Source of the DNA: Streptomyces shenzhenensis
GTDB taxonomy: Bacteria; Actinomycetota; Actinomycetes; Streptomycetales; Streptomycetaceae
Direction: 5' to 3'
Length of the DNA stretch: 64,000 bases
NCBI RefSeq assembly: GCF_021462265.1
Contig: NZ_JAJONF010000025.1
Coordinates: 1-64,000, forward strand
The position numbers and the translations under genes are program-made. Shown piece by piece: positions 53,445 to 61,555 of the stretch (position 1 is its first letter; every line of letters starts with the position of its first letter). The notes under the pieces are model-generated. The model was not told the origin of the DNA. It did not search any database and saw only the letters and a list, made by a program, of their open reading frames with translations.

Positions 53445-55040
53445 GTGTTCCGCAGCGAGTACGCAGACGTCCAGCCCGTAGAACTCCCCATCCACGAGGC
53501 CGTACTGGGCCGGGCCGCCGGCTTCGGTGACGCGCCCGCCCTGATCGACGGCACCGACGGCACCACCATCACGTACGCACAACTGGACCGCTTCCACCGG
53601 CGGATCGCGGCCGCGCTCGCCGACGCCGGCGTCCGCAAGGGCGACGTGCTCGCCCTGCACAGCCCGAACACGGTCGCCTTCCCGACGGCGTTCTACGCGG
53701 CCACGCGCGCGGGTGCCGCCGTCACCACCGTGCACCCGCTCGCCACCCCCGAGGAGTTCGCCAAACAGCTCAAGGACTCCGCGGCCCGCTGGATCGTCAC
53801 CGTCTCGCCGCTGCTGGAGGCCGCCCGCCGGGCCGCCGAACTCGCCGGCGGCATCGCGGAGATATTCGTCTGCGACAGCGCGCCCGGACACCGGTCCCTG
53901 ATCGACATGCTCGGCTCCACCGCCCCCGAGCCCGAGGTCGACATCGACCCCGTCGAGGACGTCGCCGCCCTGCCGTACTCCTCCGGCACCACCGGCGTCC
54001 CCAAGGGCGTGATGCTCACCCACCGGCAGATCGCCACCAACCTCGTCCAGCTGGAACCCGCCGTCCCGGCCGGCCCCGGCGACCGCATCCTCGCCGTCCT
54101 CCCCCTCTTCCACATCTACGGCCTCACCGCGCTCATGAACGCGCCGCTGCGCACGGGCGCCACCGTCGTCGTACTGCCCCGCTTCGAGCTGGAAACCTTC
54201 CTCGCGGCAATCCAGAACCACCGCATCACCGGCCTGTACGTCGCCCCGCCGATCGTCCTCGCCCTCGCCAAGCACCCCGCCGTCGCCGACTACGACCTGT
54301 CCTCCCTGAAGTACGTCATGAGCGCCGCCGCCCCCCTGGACGCCCGCCTCGCCGCGGCCTGTTCGCAGCGGCTCGGCCTGCCGCCGGTCGCGCAGGCCTA
54401 CGGCATGACGGAACTCTCGCCCGGCACCCACGTCGTCCCGCTCGACGCCATGCACCAGGCACCGCCCGGCACCGTCGGCAAGCTCATCGCCGGCACCGAG
54501 ATGCGGATCGTGTCCCTCGACGACCCCCGCAAGGACATCGGCACCGGCGAACCCGGCGAGATCCTCATCCGCGGCCCCCAGGTCATGAAGGGCTACCTCG
54601 GCCGCCCCGACGCCACCGCCGACATGATCGACACCGACGGCTGGCTGCACACCGGGGACGTCGGCCACGTCGACACGGACGGCTGGCTGTTCGTCGTCGA
54701 CCGGGTCAAGGAACTCATCAAGTACAAGGGCTTCCAGGTGGCCCCCGCCGAACTGGAGGCCCTGCTGCTCACCCACCCGGGCATCGCCGACGCCGCCGTC
54801 GTCGGCGCCTACAACGAGGACGGCAACGAGATCCCGCACGCCTTCGTCGTCCGCCAGCCCGCCGCCGCCGACCTCACCGAGAACGAGACCATGCTGTACG
54901 TCGCCGAACGCGTCGCGCCCTACAAACGCGTCCGCAAGGTCACCTTCATCACCGGCGTGCCCCGCGCGGCCTCCGGGAAGATACTCCGCCGCGAACTGCG
55001 CGCCCTCGCCAAGGCCGGGGAACCCGAGGAGGGCCCATGA
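53445..55040 (+). CDS. CoA ligase, cinnamate/4-coumarate type
   Basis: This 531-residue adenylate-forming enzyme is very close to the S. coelicolor ligase I recall as SCO4383 (ScCCL), shown to activate cinnamate and 4-coumarate. Motifs: P-loop-like YSSGTTGVPKGVMLTH, AYGMTELSPGTH, GWLHTGDVGHVD, VDRVKELIKYKGFQVAPAE and the C-terminal catalytic Lys in PRAASGKILRR. It forms an acyl-adenylate from ATP and acid, then the CoA thioester. In this operon its natural acid may be a terpenoid or branched acid rather than a phenylpropanoid. GTG start with a TTGGAGG site 25 bases after the dehydrogenase stop. Confidence 0.93.
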   Translation: MFRSEYADVQPVELPIHEAVLGRAAGFGDAPALIDGTDGTTITYAQLDRFHRRIAAALADAGVRKGDVLALHSPNTVAFPTAFYAATRAGAAVTTVHPLATPEEFAKQLKDSAARWIVTVSPLLEAARRAAELAGGIAEIFVCDSAPGHRSLIDMLGSTAPEPEVDIDPVEDVAALPYSSGTTGVPKGVMLTHRQIATNLVQLEPAVPAGPGDRILAVLPLFHIYGLTALMNAPLRTGATVVVLPRFELETFLAAIQNHRITGLYVAPPIVLALAKHPAVADYDLSSLKYVMSAAAPLDARLAAACSQRLGLPPVAQAYGMTELSPGTHVVPLDAMHQAPPGTVGKLIAGTEMRIVSLDDPRKDIGTGEPGEILIRGPQVMKGYLGRPDATADMIDTDGWLHTGDVGHVDTDGWLFVVDRVKELIKYKGFQVAPAELEALLLTHPGIADAAVVGAYNEDGNEIPHAFVVRQPAAADLTENETMLYVAERVAPYKRVRKVTFITGVPRAASGKILRRELRALAKAGEPEEGP

Positions 55041-55771
55041 CGTTGATCGGACAGACACACGCGCGTGCCGTCACCTCCCTCAGCCTCGACGCCACCGCCA
55101 CCCGCAACGCCCTGTCCGCCGCCCTCGTCGCCGAACTCGCCGAGGCCCTCACCGACTGCTCCAAGGACCCCGGCGTCCGCGCGGTCGTCCTCACCCACAC
55201 CGGTACGACGTTCAGCGCCGGCGCCGACCTGCGCGACCCGCCCGACCCCGACGCCTTCGTCCAGCTCCTGCGCCAGATCGTCGAGCTGCCCAAGCCGGTC
55301 GTCGCCCGCGTCACCGGCCACGTCCGCGCGGGCGGCCTCGGCCTGCTCGCCGCCTGCGACATCGCCGCCGCGTCCACCGAATCCACCTTCGCCTTCACCG
55401 AGGTGCGGATCGGTGTCGCCCCCGCGGTGATCTCCCTCCCCCTCCTCCCGCGCACCGACCCCCGCACCCTCGCCCGCTACTACCTCACCGGCGAACGCTT
55501 CGACCCGCCCGAGGCCGTGCGCCTGGGCCTGATCACCACCACCGCCGACGACGTCGACACCGCCCTCGCCCCCGTCCTCGACGGCCTGCGCCGCTCCTCG
55601 CCCCAGGCCCTGACCGAGACGAAACGGCTGCTCACGGCTAGGGTGCTGGAGACATTCGACCGGGACGCGGCCACCCTCACCGCGCTCTCGGCCCGGCTGT
55701 TCTCCTCCGACCAGGCCCGCGAGGGGATGACAGCCTTCCTCGAACGACGGGATGCGGCGTGGGTGGTGTGA
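55037..55771 (+). CDS. enoyl-CoA hydratase/isomerase-family protein
   Basis: This 244-residue crotonase-fold protein has the oxyanion segment TFSAGADLRDPPDP and the GGLGLLAACDIAAASTESTFAFTEVRIGVAPAVIS core. The first catalytic Glu position (GEAF/GRAFCAG type) is replaced, and the second, in FTEVRIG, is kept. So it may hydrate or isomerise an enoyl-CoA, or act as a carboxylated-enoyl-CoA hydratase (AtuE/LiuC-like) by context. Its ATG overlaps the ligase stop (ATGA). Confidence 0.88.
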   Translation: MTLIGQTHARAVTSLSLDATATRNALSAALVAELAEALTDCSKDPGVRAVVLTHTGTTFSAGADLRDPPDPDAFVQLLRQIVELPKPVVARVTGHVRAGGLGLLAACDIAAASTESTFAFTEVRIGVAPAVISLPLLPRTDPRTLARYYLTGERFDPPEAVRLGLITTTADDVDTALAPVLDGLRRSSPQALTETKRLLTARVLETFDRDAATLTALSARLFSSDQAREGMTAFLERRDAAWVV

Positions 55772-56361
55772 GTACGGCGGAACGCGCCCCGAAACAGGAC
55801 CGCAGCCGGGCCACCCGGCAGCGGCTCCTGGAGGCGGCCGTGGCCTGCCTCGCCGAGCGCGGCTGGACGGGCTCCACGGTCTCCGTCGTCGCCGAACGCG
55901 CCGGCGTCTCCCGAGGAGCCGCCCAGCACCACTTCCCAACCCGCGAGGACCTGTTCACAGCGGCCGTCGAATACGTCGCCGAGGAACGCTCCACGGCCCT
56001 GCGCGCCCTGTTCCCGGAGGGCACCACCGGCGACCGCCGAGCAGTCGTGTCGGCCCTCGTCGACCTCTACACCGGCCCCCTCTTCCGCGCCGCCCTCCAC
56101 CTCTGGGTCGCCGCCTCCAACGAGGACCAGCTCCGCCCCCGGGTGACGGAACTGGAGGCCCGCGTGGGCCGCGAGACCCACCGCATCGCCGTCGACCTCC
56201 TGGCCGCCGACGAATCCCGCCCCGGCGCCCGGGAGACGGTCCAGGGCCTCCTGGACATGGCGCGGGGCCTGGGCCTGGCCAATCTCCTGACCGACGACGG
56301 GGCGCGGAGGGAGCGCGTCGTCGCCCAGTGGGCGGCACTGCTGGACGAGGTGCTGGACTGA
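55768..56361 (+). CDS. TetR-family regulator of the operon
   Basis: This is a 197-residue repressor. The N-terminal helix-turn-helix is TRQRLLEAAVACLAERGWTGSTVSVVAERAGVSRGAAQHHFPTREDLF. The C-terminal ligand domain (about 60-197) resembles TetR_C actinobacterial acyl-CoA sensors. It shares a GTGA overlap with the hydratase and is the last gene of the operon, so it is expressed with the genes it is presumed to control through the site at 46190. Ligand is probably an acyl-CoA; inferred. Confidence 0.88.
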   Translation: MSTAERAPKQDRSRATRQRLLEAAVACLAERGWTGSTVSVVAERAGVSRGAAQHHFPTREDLFTAAVEYVAEERSTALRALFPEGTTGDRRAVVSALVDLYTGPLFRAALHLWVAASNEDQLRPRVTELEARVGRETHRIAVDLLAADESRPGARETVQGLLDMARGLGLANLLTDDGARRERVVAQWAALLDEVLD

Positions 56362-56379
56362 ACCCTGAAACAGGCGCGC

Positions 56380-56447
56380 AGCGCCGTTCTCAGGGGCGCG
56401 GGGCAGTGCCTGGTGTGCGGCTGCCGCCGCGTGGGCGCGACCAGCCC
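56380..56447. repeat. interspersed repeat, long (type A) version
   Basis: GCGCCGTTCTCAGGGGCGCGGGGC, then TGTGCGGCTGCCGCCGCGTG and the end GGGCGCGACCAGCCCC. It lies between the convergent TetR and citrate synthase genes. Confidence 0.7.
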
Positions 56448-56487
56448 CCACACCCCCGCACCCGCCCAGGCACCCCGCCCGGCTCCC

Positions 56488-57588
56488 TCAGTGGGCGATG
56501 TCCCCGTACCCCTCGATGTCCTGAGGCCTCCGCACCCCCGGCCCCACATACCGCGCCGACGGCCGCACCAACCGCCCCGTCCGCTTCTGCTCAAGGATGT
56601 GCGCCGACCACCCCGCCGTCCGCGCACACGTGAACATCGACGTGAACATGTGCGCCGGGACCTCCGCGAAGTCCAGCATGATCGCCGCCCAGAACTCCAC
56701 ATTGGTGGCGAGCACACGATCCGGCCGACGGTTGTGGAGCTCCTCAAGCGCCGCCTTCTCCAACGCCTCCGCGATCTCGAACCGCGGCGCCCCCAGCTCC
56801 CGCGCCGTCCGCCGCAGCACCCGAGCCCGCGGATCCTCCGCCCGGTACACCCGGTGCCCGAACCCCATCAGCCGCTCACCCCGGTCCAGCGCCCGCTTGA
56901 CGTACCCCACCGCGTCCCCGGTCCGCTCGATCTCCTCGATCATCCCGAGCACCCGCGACGGCGCACCCCCGTGCAAGGGCCCCGACATGGCCCCCACCGC
57001 ACCCGACAGCGCGGCCGCGACATCCGCACCGGTCGACGCGATCACCCGCGCCGTGAACGTGGACGCGTTCATCCCGTGCTCGGCGGCGGACGTCCAGTAG
57101 GCGTCCACGGCCGCCACATGCTTCGGATCCGGCTCCCCACGCCACCGGATCATGAACCGCTCGACCACCGAGTGCGCCTTGTCGATCTCCCGCTGCGGCA
57201 CCATCGCCAGCCCCTGCCCGCGCGCGGACTGGGCGACGTACGACAGCGCCATCACCGCCGCCCGCGCCAGGTCCTCCCGGGCCTGCCCGGCGTCGATGTC
57301 GAGGAGCGGCTTCAGCCCCCACACCGGAGCGAGCATGGCCAGCGCCGACTGCACGTCCACCCGGATGTCGCCCGAATGGACCGGAATCGGGAACGGCTCG
57401 GCCGGCGGCAGCCCCGGATTGAAGGCCCCGTCGACGAGCAGTCCCCACACGTTCCCGAACGACACGTGCCCGACCAGATCCTCGATGTCGACGCCCCGGT
57501 ACCGCAGGGCGCCTCCCTCCTTGTCCGGTTCGGCGATCTCCGTCTCGAACGCGACGACTCCTTCGAGCCCTGGTACGAAGTCGGACAT
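56488..57588 (-). CDS. citA: citrate synthase family protein
   Basis: This 366-residue member of the short citrate synthase family (CitA/Rv0889c type; distinct from the main GltA) has the start GLEGVVAFETEIAEPDKEGGALRYRGVDIEDLV, the first catalytic His near GMNASTFTARVIAS, GPLHGGAPSRVLGMI (second His) and the Asp in RRPDRVLATNVEFWAA. It condenses oxaloacetate with acetyl-CoA or propionyl-CoA; a 2-methylcitrate role is possible. ATG 57588 has GAGGAG upstream. It is divergent from pdxH across a palindromic region. Confidence 0.9.
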   Translation of the reverse strand: MSDFVPGLEGVVAFETEIAEPDKEGGALRYRGVDIEDLVGHVSFGNVWGLLVDGAFNPGLPPAEPFPIPVHSGDIRVDVQSALAMLAPVWGLKPLLDIDAGQAREDLARAAVMALSYVAQSARGQGLAMVPQREIDKAHSVVERFMIRWRGEPDPKHVAAVDAYWTSAAEHGMNASTFTARVIASTGADVAAALSGAVGAMSGPLHGGAPSRVLGMIEEIERTGDAVGYVKRALDRGERLMGFGHRVYRAEDPRARVLRRTARELGAPRFEIAEALEKAALEELHNRRPDRVLATNVEFWAAIMLDFAEVPAHMFTSMFTCARTAGWSAHILEQKRTGRLVRPSARYVGPGVRRPQDIEGYGDIAH

Positions 57589-57636
57589 GGGGCGGCTCCT
57601 CATGGGTGTAGGCGGAGGCAACTGCACCATAACCCC

Positions 57637-57674
57637 GAGTGCCATGGTTGGGGACCCCAGCGGCACTCAGTGCC
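57637..57674. promoter_or_regulatory. nested palindromes in the citA-pdxH promoter region
   Basis: GAGTGCC (57637-57643), GGCACT (57662-57667) and AGTGCC (57669-57674) are three related half-sites enclosing GGGGACCCC. This is the pattern of an operator bound by a dimer (or two) controlling both divergent genes. Confidence 0.5.
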
Positions 57675-57733
57675 ACAGTAGGTATGCGTCACATGTGCTC
57701 CGGACCCATATGTCCATGCGGCAAGATGACCGC

Positions 57734-58426
57734 GTGACCGATCGCGACGCCGCCGCCTCTGACGAACCCATCCTCGACCCCGCCGCGATGCGCAAGCACT
57801 ACCGGGCCGAGGGACTCGAAGAGCACGACCTGGCCGCCCACCCCATGGACCAGTTCACCCGCTGGTTCGAACAGGCCGCACGGGCCGCCGCCGACGGCAT
57901 GATCTACGAACCCAACGCGATGATCGTCGCCACCGCCGACGCCGAGGGCCGCCCCAGCTCACGCACGGTCCTCATGAAGCAGTACGACACCCGCGGGTTC
58001 GTCTTCTACACCAACTACGGATCCCGCAAGGGCCAGGACCTCGCCGAGAACCCGTACGTCTCGCTGGTCTTCCCCTGGCACGCCATCGCCCGCCAGGTCG
58101 TCGTCACCGGCACCGCCCGCCGCACCGGCCGCGACGAGACCGCCGCCTACTTCCGCACCCGCCCGCACGGCTCCCAGCTCGGTGCCTGGGCCAGCACCCA
58201 GTCCACGGTGATCCGCTCCCGCGCCGAGCTCGACGCCTCCTACGCGGAGCTCAGCGCCCGTTATCCCGAGGGCGAACAGGTCCCGGTCCCCCCGCACTGG
58301 GGCGGCTTCCGCATCGCCCCCCGGACCGTCGAGTTCTGGCAGGGCCGCCAGAACCGCCTCCACGACCGCCTCCGCTACGTGGCCGATCCCGACGGCACCT
58401 GGCACGTGGAACGCCTCAGCCCCTGA
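57734..58426 (+). CDS. pdxH: pyridoxamine 5'-phosphate oxidase
   Basis: This 230-residue FMN enzyme oxidises pyridoxine- or pyridoxamine-5'-phosphate to pyridoxal phosphate. Motifs: RKHYRAEGLEEHDLAAHPMDQFTRWFEQA, PSSRTVLMKQYDTRGFVFYTNYGSRKG (FMN/PLP loop), RPHGSQLGAWASTQSTVI and the end EFWQGRQNRLHDRLRY. GTG 57734 is preferred; an ATG at 57716 would add six residues. It is divergent from citA and ends at a strong terminator. Confidence 0.94.
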   Translation: MTDRDAAASDEPILDPAAMRKHYRAEGLEEHDLAAHPMDQFTRWFEQAARAAADGMIYEPNAMIVATADAEGRPSSRTVLMKQYDTRGFVFYTNYGSRKGQDLAENPYVSLVFPWHAIARQVVVTGTARRTGRDETAAYFRTRPHGSQLGAWASTQSTVIRSRAELDASYAELSARYPEGEQVPVPPHWGGFRIAPRTVEFWQGRQNRLHDRLRYVADPDGTWHVERLSP

Positions 58427-58454
58427 CGCCGCCGCGGGCCCCGCGAACGCGGAC

Positions 58455-58523
58455 GACCCGCGAGCTCGGGTCCCTCCGCCGGGGCGGAGGAGCCGGCCGG
58501 ACGTACCGGCGAGCTCGCGGGTC
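58455..58523. terminator. nested bidirectional terminator
   Basis: Outer arms GACCCGCGAGCTCG (58455-58468) and CGAGCTCGCGGGTC (58510-58523) enclose a second hairpin CCTCCGCC/GGCGGAGG (58473-58490). It can stop pdxH transcription on one strand and the minus-strand small RNA on the other. Confidence 0.75.
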
Positions 58524-58603
58524 GGGTGACTGCTTGGGATTGGGCCGACTGCATGTATCGGTCACATGCTGGTCCGGCACCGCACTGGTGTGGTGACGGG
58601 CCG

Positions 58604-58642
58604 CTAGCCCGCAGCCACCTCACGCGTCCGGTTGTCATACAT
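58604..58642 (-). CDS. 12-residue micro-ORF
   Basis: ATG-initiated MYDNRTREVAAG followed by TAG. The ribosome site AGGGAGGTGG (58651-58660) is among the strongest in the window and correctly spaced (8 bases). It is too short to be predicted by standard tools; translation is inferred. Confidence 0.45.
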   Translation of the reverse strand: MYDNRTREVAAG

Positions 58643-58675
58643 CTGCCGAACCACCTCCCTTCTCGTGTGCCTCAC

Positions 58676-58704
58676 AGCCTACGAAGCCGGCTGACGGCGC
58701 TCAA
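58676..58704 (-). promoter_or_regulatory. housekeeping promoter of the small RNA
   Basis: On the minus strand TTGAGC (58704-58699), 17 bases, TAGGCT (58681-58676) matches the HrdB consensus well. It faces away from ridA. Confidence 0.6.
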
Positions 58705-58756
58705 GGGATTTTTTTGAAGGTGACGTGCTGCGGCGGTAACCCCTACCGTCCCAGCC

Positions 58757-59155
58757 ATGACAGAGCGGCGGGTGATTCTCAGTGGGTCGGTGTTCGAGGA
58801 GGAGATCGGGTACGCGCGGGCGGTGGTGGACGGGGACTGGGTGCATGTGTCCGGGACCACCGGGTTCGACTATGCGGCGATGACGATCTCGGACGATGTC
58901 GTCGAACAGGCCGAGCAGTGCCTGCGGAACATCGGGGCGGCACTGGCCGAGGCCGGGTGCGGGTTCGAGGACGTGGTACGGGTGCGGTACCTGTTGCCGG
59001 CGCGGGAGGACTTCGAGCCGTGCTGGCCGGTGCTGCGGCGGGTGTTCGGGCAGGTGCGGCCGGCCGCGACGATGATGGTGTGCGGGCTGTCCGATCCCCG
59101 GATGAGGATCGAGATCGAGGTGTACGCGCGGCGGGCGGCGGGAGACGGCGCGTGA
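58757..59155 (+). CDS. RidA-family protein
   Basis: This 132-residue protein belongs to the RidA/YjgF family (Rid subgroup). The core strand-helix pattern is seen in VDGDWVHVSGTTGFDY, QAEQCLRNIGAALAEAG, FEDVVRVRYLLP and MRIEIEVYARR. RidA proteins remove reactive enamines and imines made by PLP enzymes; the catalytic Arg of RidA corresponds to the position in TMMVCGLSDPRMRIEIE. The neighbouring pdxH fits this theme loosely. Its stop overlaps the following GNAT start by four bases. Confidence 0.87.
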   Translation: MTERRVILSGSVFEEEIGYARAVVDGDWVHVSGTTGFDYAAMTISDDVVEQAEQCLRNIGAALAEAGCGFEDVVRVRYLLPAREDFEPCWPVLRRVFGQVRPAATMMVCGLSDPRMRIEIEVYARRAAGDGA

Positions 59156-59403
59156 GCGGTCTGCGGGTGGTTCCCGTGGCCGGGGACGAGGCGCTGGAAC
59201 AGTGGCGGGTACGTGCACAACGTCGTCGTGCCCCCTGCCGCGATGTCGGCGGCGCGGGCGCGGGAGCGGCTCGCGCGGGGGGACCGGCTGGAGAACGCGT
59301 ACGACGGGGACGTGCTTGTGGGGTGTTCCACGGTGCGGCCTGCCGTCGACGGGGTGGTGACGGTGATCGCGCGGGTGCTGCCGGAGTTCCGGCGGCGGGA
59401 GTT
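59152..59403 (+). pseudogene. GNAT acetyltransferase, 5' part, frameshifted
   Basis: The gene starts at GTG 59152, overlapping ridA (GTGA). It reads VSGLRVVPVAGDEALEQWR, then one extra G in GGG (59207-59209) shifts the frame; the correct sequence resumes as YVHNVVVPPAAMSAARARERLARG, RLENAYDGDVLVGCSTVRPAV and VTVIARVLPEFRRRE. The acetyl-CoA-binding strand is interrupted there by the insertion at 59404. Not functional in this state. Confidence 0.8.
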
Positions 59404-61231
59404 GTGAACAGTTGGCTGTCGATGGCTCTTGAGTGCGTTCCGGCGCGAACGGGTGAGTCTCTGGGCGGTGGGCGCGCTCTCCCTTCACGTGGGGAACGAG
59501 AGTTCTCGGGTCGAATGTGTGACCTTTGCCGGTGACAGTCGTTGGGTGGGGTGAGGGTTTTCTGCGGCGCGGAACCGGGGGTGAGACAAGGGGTGGGCGG
59601 ACTACGGCAGGTGGCGGCGCCGTTCGTGGCAGCCGGTCCCTCGGGGGTTGCGATCCGTACGCGGCTCAAGGGCCTGACCGGCGGGGACGAGGAGGTGCTG
59701 GGCCTGGTCGGCGATCATCTCGGGGCGCTGGCTTCCCGTGATCTCAGGGCGCGCTGTTCGGCCGGGCCGGAGCATGACAGTGAGGGGTGGGCCGCGCGCA
59801 AGCGGGCCTTGACCTTGCAGTCCTCCTCCCGTTGGGCGGGCAGCATCACGAAGGCCAGTCATGACCAGTGGGCGCTGGCCCGGCGTGGTCTGCTCGCGTA
59901 CATCCACGGTCTGGAGGCCGGTGTGCGCACCATCGGCCACCGGCTGTCGTTGCCCGTGGGTGAGAAGGGATCCAAGCGCGCGCCCGGCGGCTACCGCAGC
60001 GGGCGGGAGTGGTTCGCGAAGTCCCGGCGTCTGCGGGTCCTCGAAGACCGGCTTCAGGCGGCATGGGCCGACTGGGAGGCCGGTATCGTGCATGTGGTGC
60101 GCGGCGGCAAGCGGCTGCTGAGCACCCGCCACCACCTTGAGGCCGCCGGGCTTTGTGAAGCCGAATGGCGCCGCCGTTGGCGGGCCGGACGCCGCTTCCT
60201 CCAGGCGGACGGGGAGTCCGGCAAGCGGTACGGCAACGAGACCCTCCGCGTCACCCCCGACGGTGAGGTCTCCCTCAAGCTCCCGGCTCCGCTGGCGTAT
60301 CTGGCGAACGCGCCGCACGGCCGGTACGTCCTGGCCGCCCGGGTGTCGTTCGCGCACCGGGGTGAGCAGTGGGCCGACCGCGTCAGCGCGAACCGGGCCG
60401 TCGCCTACCGCATCCACGAGGACACCGGACGCTTGCGCTGGTACCTGACCGCGTCCTGGACGCTGCCCCCCCCGTCCAGACGATCCCGCTGGATGCGGCC
60501 CGCGCGAGGGGTGTGGTCGGCGTGGACACCAACGCAGACCACCTGGCCGCCTGGCGTCTGGACGAACACGGCAACCCCGTCGGCGAACCGCTGCGCTTCG
60601 GCTACGACCTCACCGGCACCGCTTCGCATCGTGACGCACAGGTCAGGCATGCACTGATCCGGTTGCTGCACTGGGCCAGGCGGCATGGCTTGGCGATCGC
60701 GGTCGAGGACCTCGATTTCCAGGCGGAGAAGACCCGCGAGAAGCACGGCCACAGGAAGCGGTTCCGGAACCTGATCTCCGGCATGCCCGTGGCCCGGCTC
60801 CGGGCTCGGCTGGTGAGTATGGCGGCTGAACTCGGCATCGCTGTGATCGCCGTCGACCCCGCCTGCACCTCCCGGTGGGGTGCCCAGCACTGGCAGCGAC
60901 CCCTCACCAGCAGCAAAAGGAAACCCACCCGCCACGACGCGGCTGCCGTGGCGATCGGAAGGCGCGCCCTGGGGCACCCGATCCGGCGACGGACGGCACC
61001 GCCCCGCACCCACCAGAGCGATGGATGCGGGCATCGGACCGTCCAGGCCGTATCGGTGGCCCCGGGGCGTGAGGGAAACCGCCCCCGCATCCCCGGACCA
61101 CGGACACGATCCGTGCCGCCCGGACGCGGAGCGAACGCGGTCGACCAGAACGCCCAGCACCGTCCGGGGCGTTCGGCTGAGCACGAGACCTGGCAACAGG
61201 ACTCACTCCCGCTCAGTCTCTAGGAACGGTT
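59404..61231 (+). mobile_element. IS200/IS605-superfamily (IS1341-type) element
   Basis: An element of about 1828 bases interrupts the GNAT gene. Left host DNA ends GGGAGTT (to 59403) and right host DNA begins CGGGTCGG (61232); joined, they restore ...RRREFGSALYVLG in the acetyltransferase. The exact ends are uncertain by two or three bases because of a TT shared at both junctions. There is no obvious target duplication and no terminal inverted repeat, as expected for a single-strand transposon. It carries one tnpB-like gene and no TnpA, so it would need a transposase elsewhere. Confidence 0.75.
59551..61223 (+). pseudogene. tnpB: TnpB-like RNA-guided nuclease, frameshifted
   Basis: The first frame (GTG 59551 or 59581) encodes about 300 residues (RSLPVGEKG-like region, ARLEDRLQAAWADW-like helices, WYLTASWTLP). 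It breaks in a run of eight C (60466-60473). A second frame continues PLDAARARGVVGVDTNADHLAAW, AVEDLDF and TRHDAAAVAIGRRALG, which hold the three RuvC residues (D, E, D). Where TnpB proteins have a four-Cys zinc ribbon, this one has CTSRWGAQHWQRPL and no Cys pairs. Together about 555 residues. Broken unless the C-run slips or is a base-call error. Confidence 0.7.
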
Positions 61232-61416
61232 CGGGTCGGCGTTGTACGTGCTCGGGTTATGCGTGCGTGCGGGGTGCCGAGGTGGTCGAGACGTGTGTGC
61301 TGGGTGTCAATGAGGACGGGGTGCGGTTCGCCCGGAGGCACGGGTTCGTCGAGGCCGAGCGGTATGTGCTGGACGGGGAGAGCGACGAGTGGGTGGATCT
61401 GCGGCTCGTGCTGTGA
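61232..61416 (+). pseudogene. GNAT acetyltransferase, 3' part
   Basis: This continues the interrupted gene: FGSALYVLGL, then a further frameshift by an extra TGCG unit (three copies of TGCG around 61250-61262), then RGAEVVETCVLGVNEDG, FARRHGFVEAERYVLDGESD and WVDLRLVL to the stop. It contains the GNAT C-terminal motif R-F-A-R-R-H-G-F. Two frameshifts plus the insertion show that the gene has been dead for some time. Confidence 0.75.
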
Positions 61417-61555
61417 GGTGGTGGCCGGCGGCGGCTTGCAACGATTCCTTCAATCTTGTGGGAACACAGTGTGGGCTGCGTCACGTTCGAGTTGAATGAA
61501 GGCAGTGAGTGAACCGACGCGCCGTGCGTGCGGACGCAGCCTGATGGGGGTCCAG

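Larger units (their letters stand above)
58455..58669 (-). ncRNA. candidate independent small RNA with a 12-codon frame
   Basis: A promoter (58676-58704), a leader with a strong ribosome site, a tiny reading frame (58604-58642) and a nested terminator (58455-58523) on the minus strand mark an RNA of about 215 bases. No minus-strand gene lies downstream (pdxH is on the other strand), so it cannot be the leader of one. The region has stable stems such as GCGGGCTAGCGGCCCG. It may act as a regulatory RNA, a small mRNA or both. Confidence 0.55.

Noticed and set aside
58524..58756. tRNA gene in the pdxH-ridA gap
   Set aside because: No T-arm GGTTCGAAT-like sequence or acceptor stem pairing could be found on either strand.
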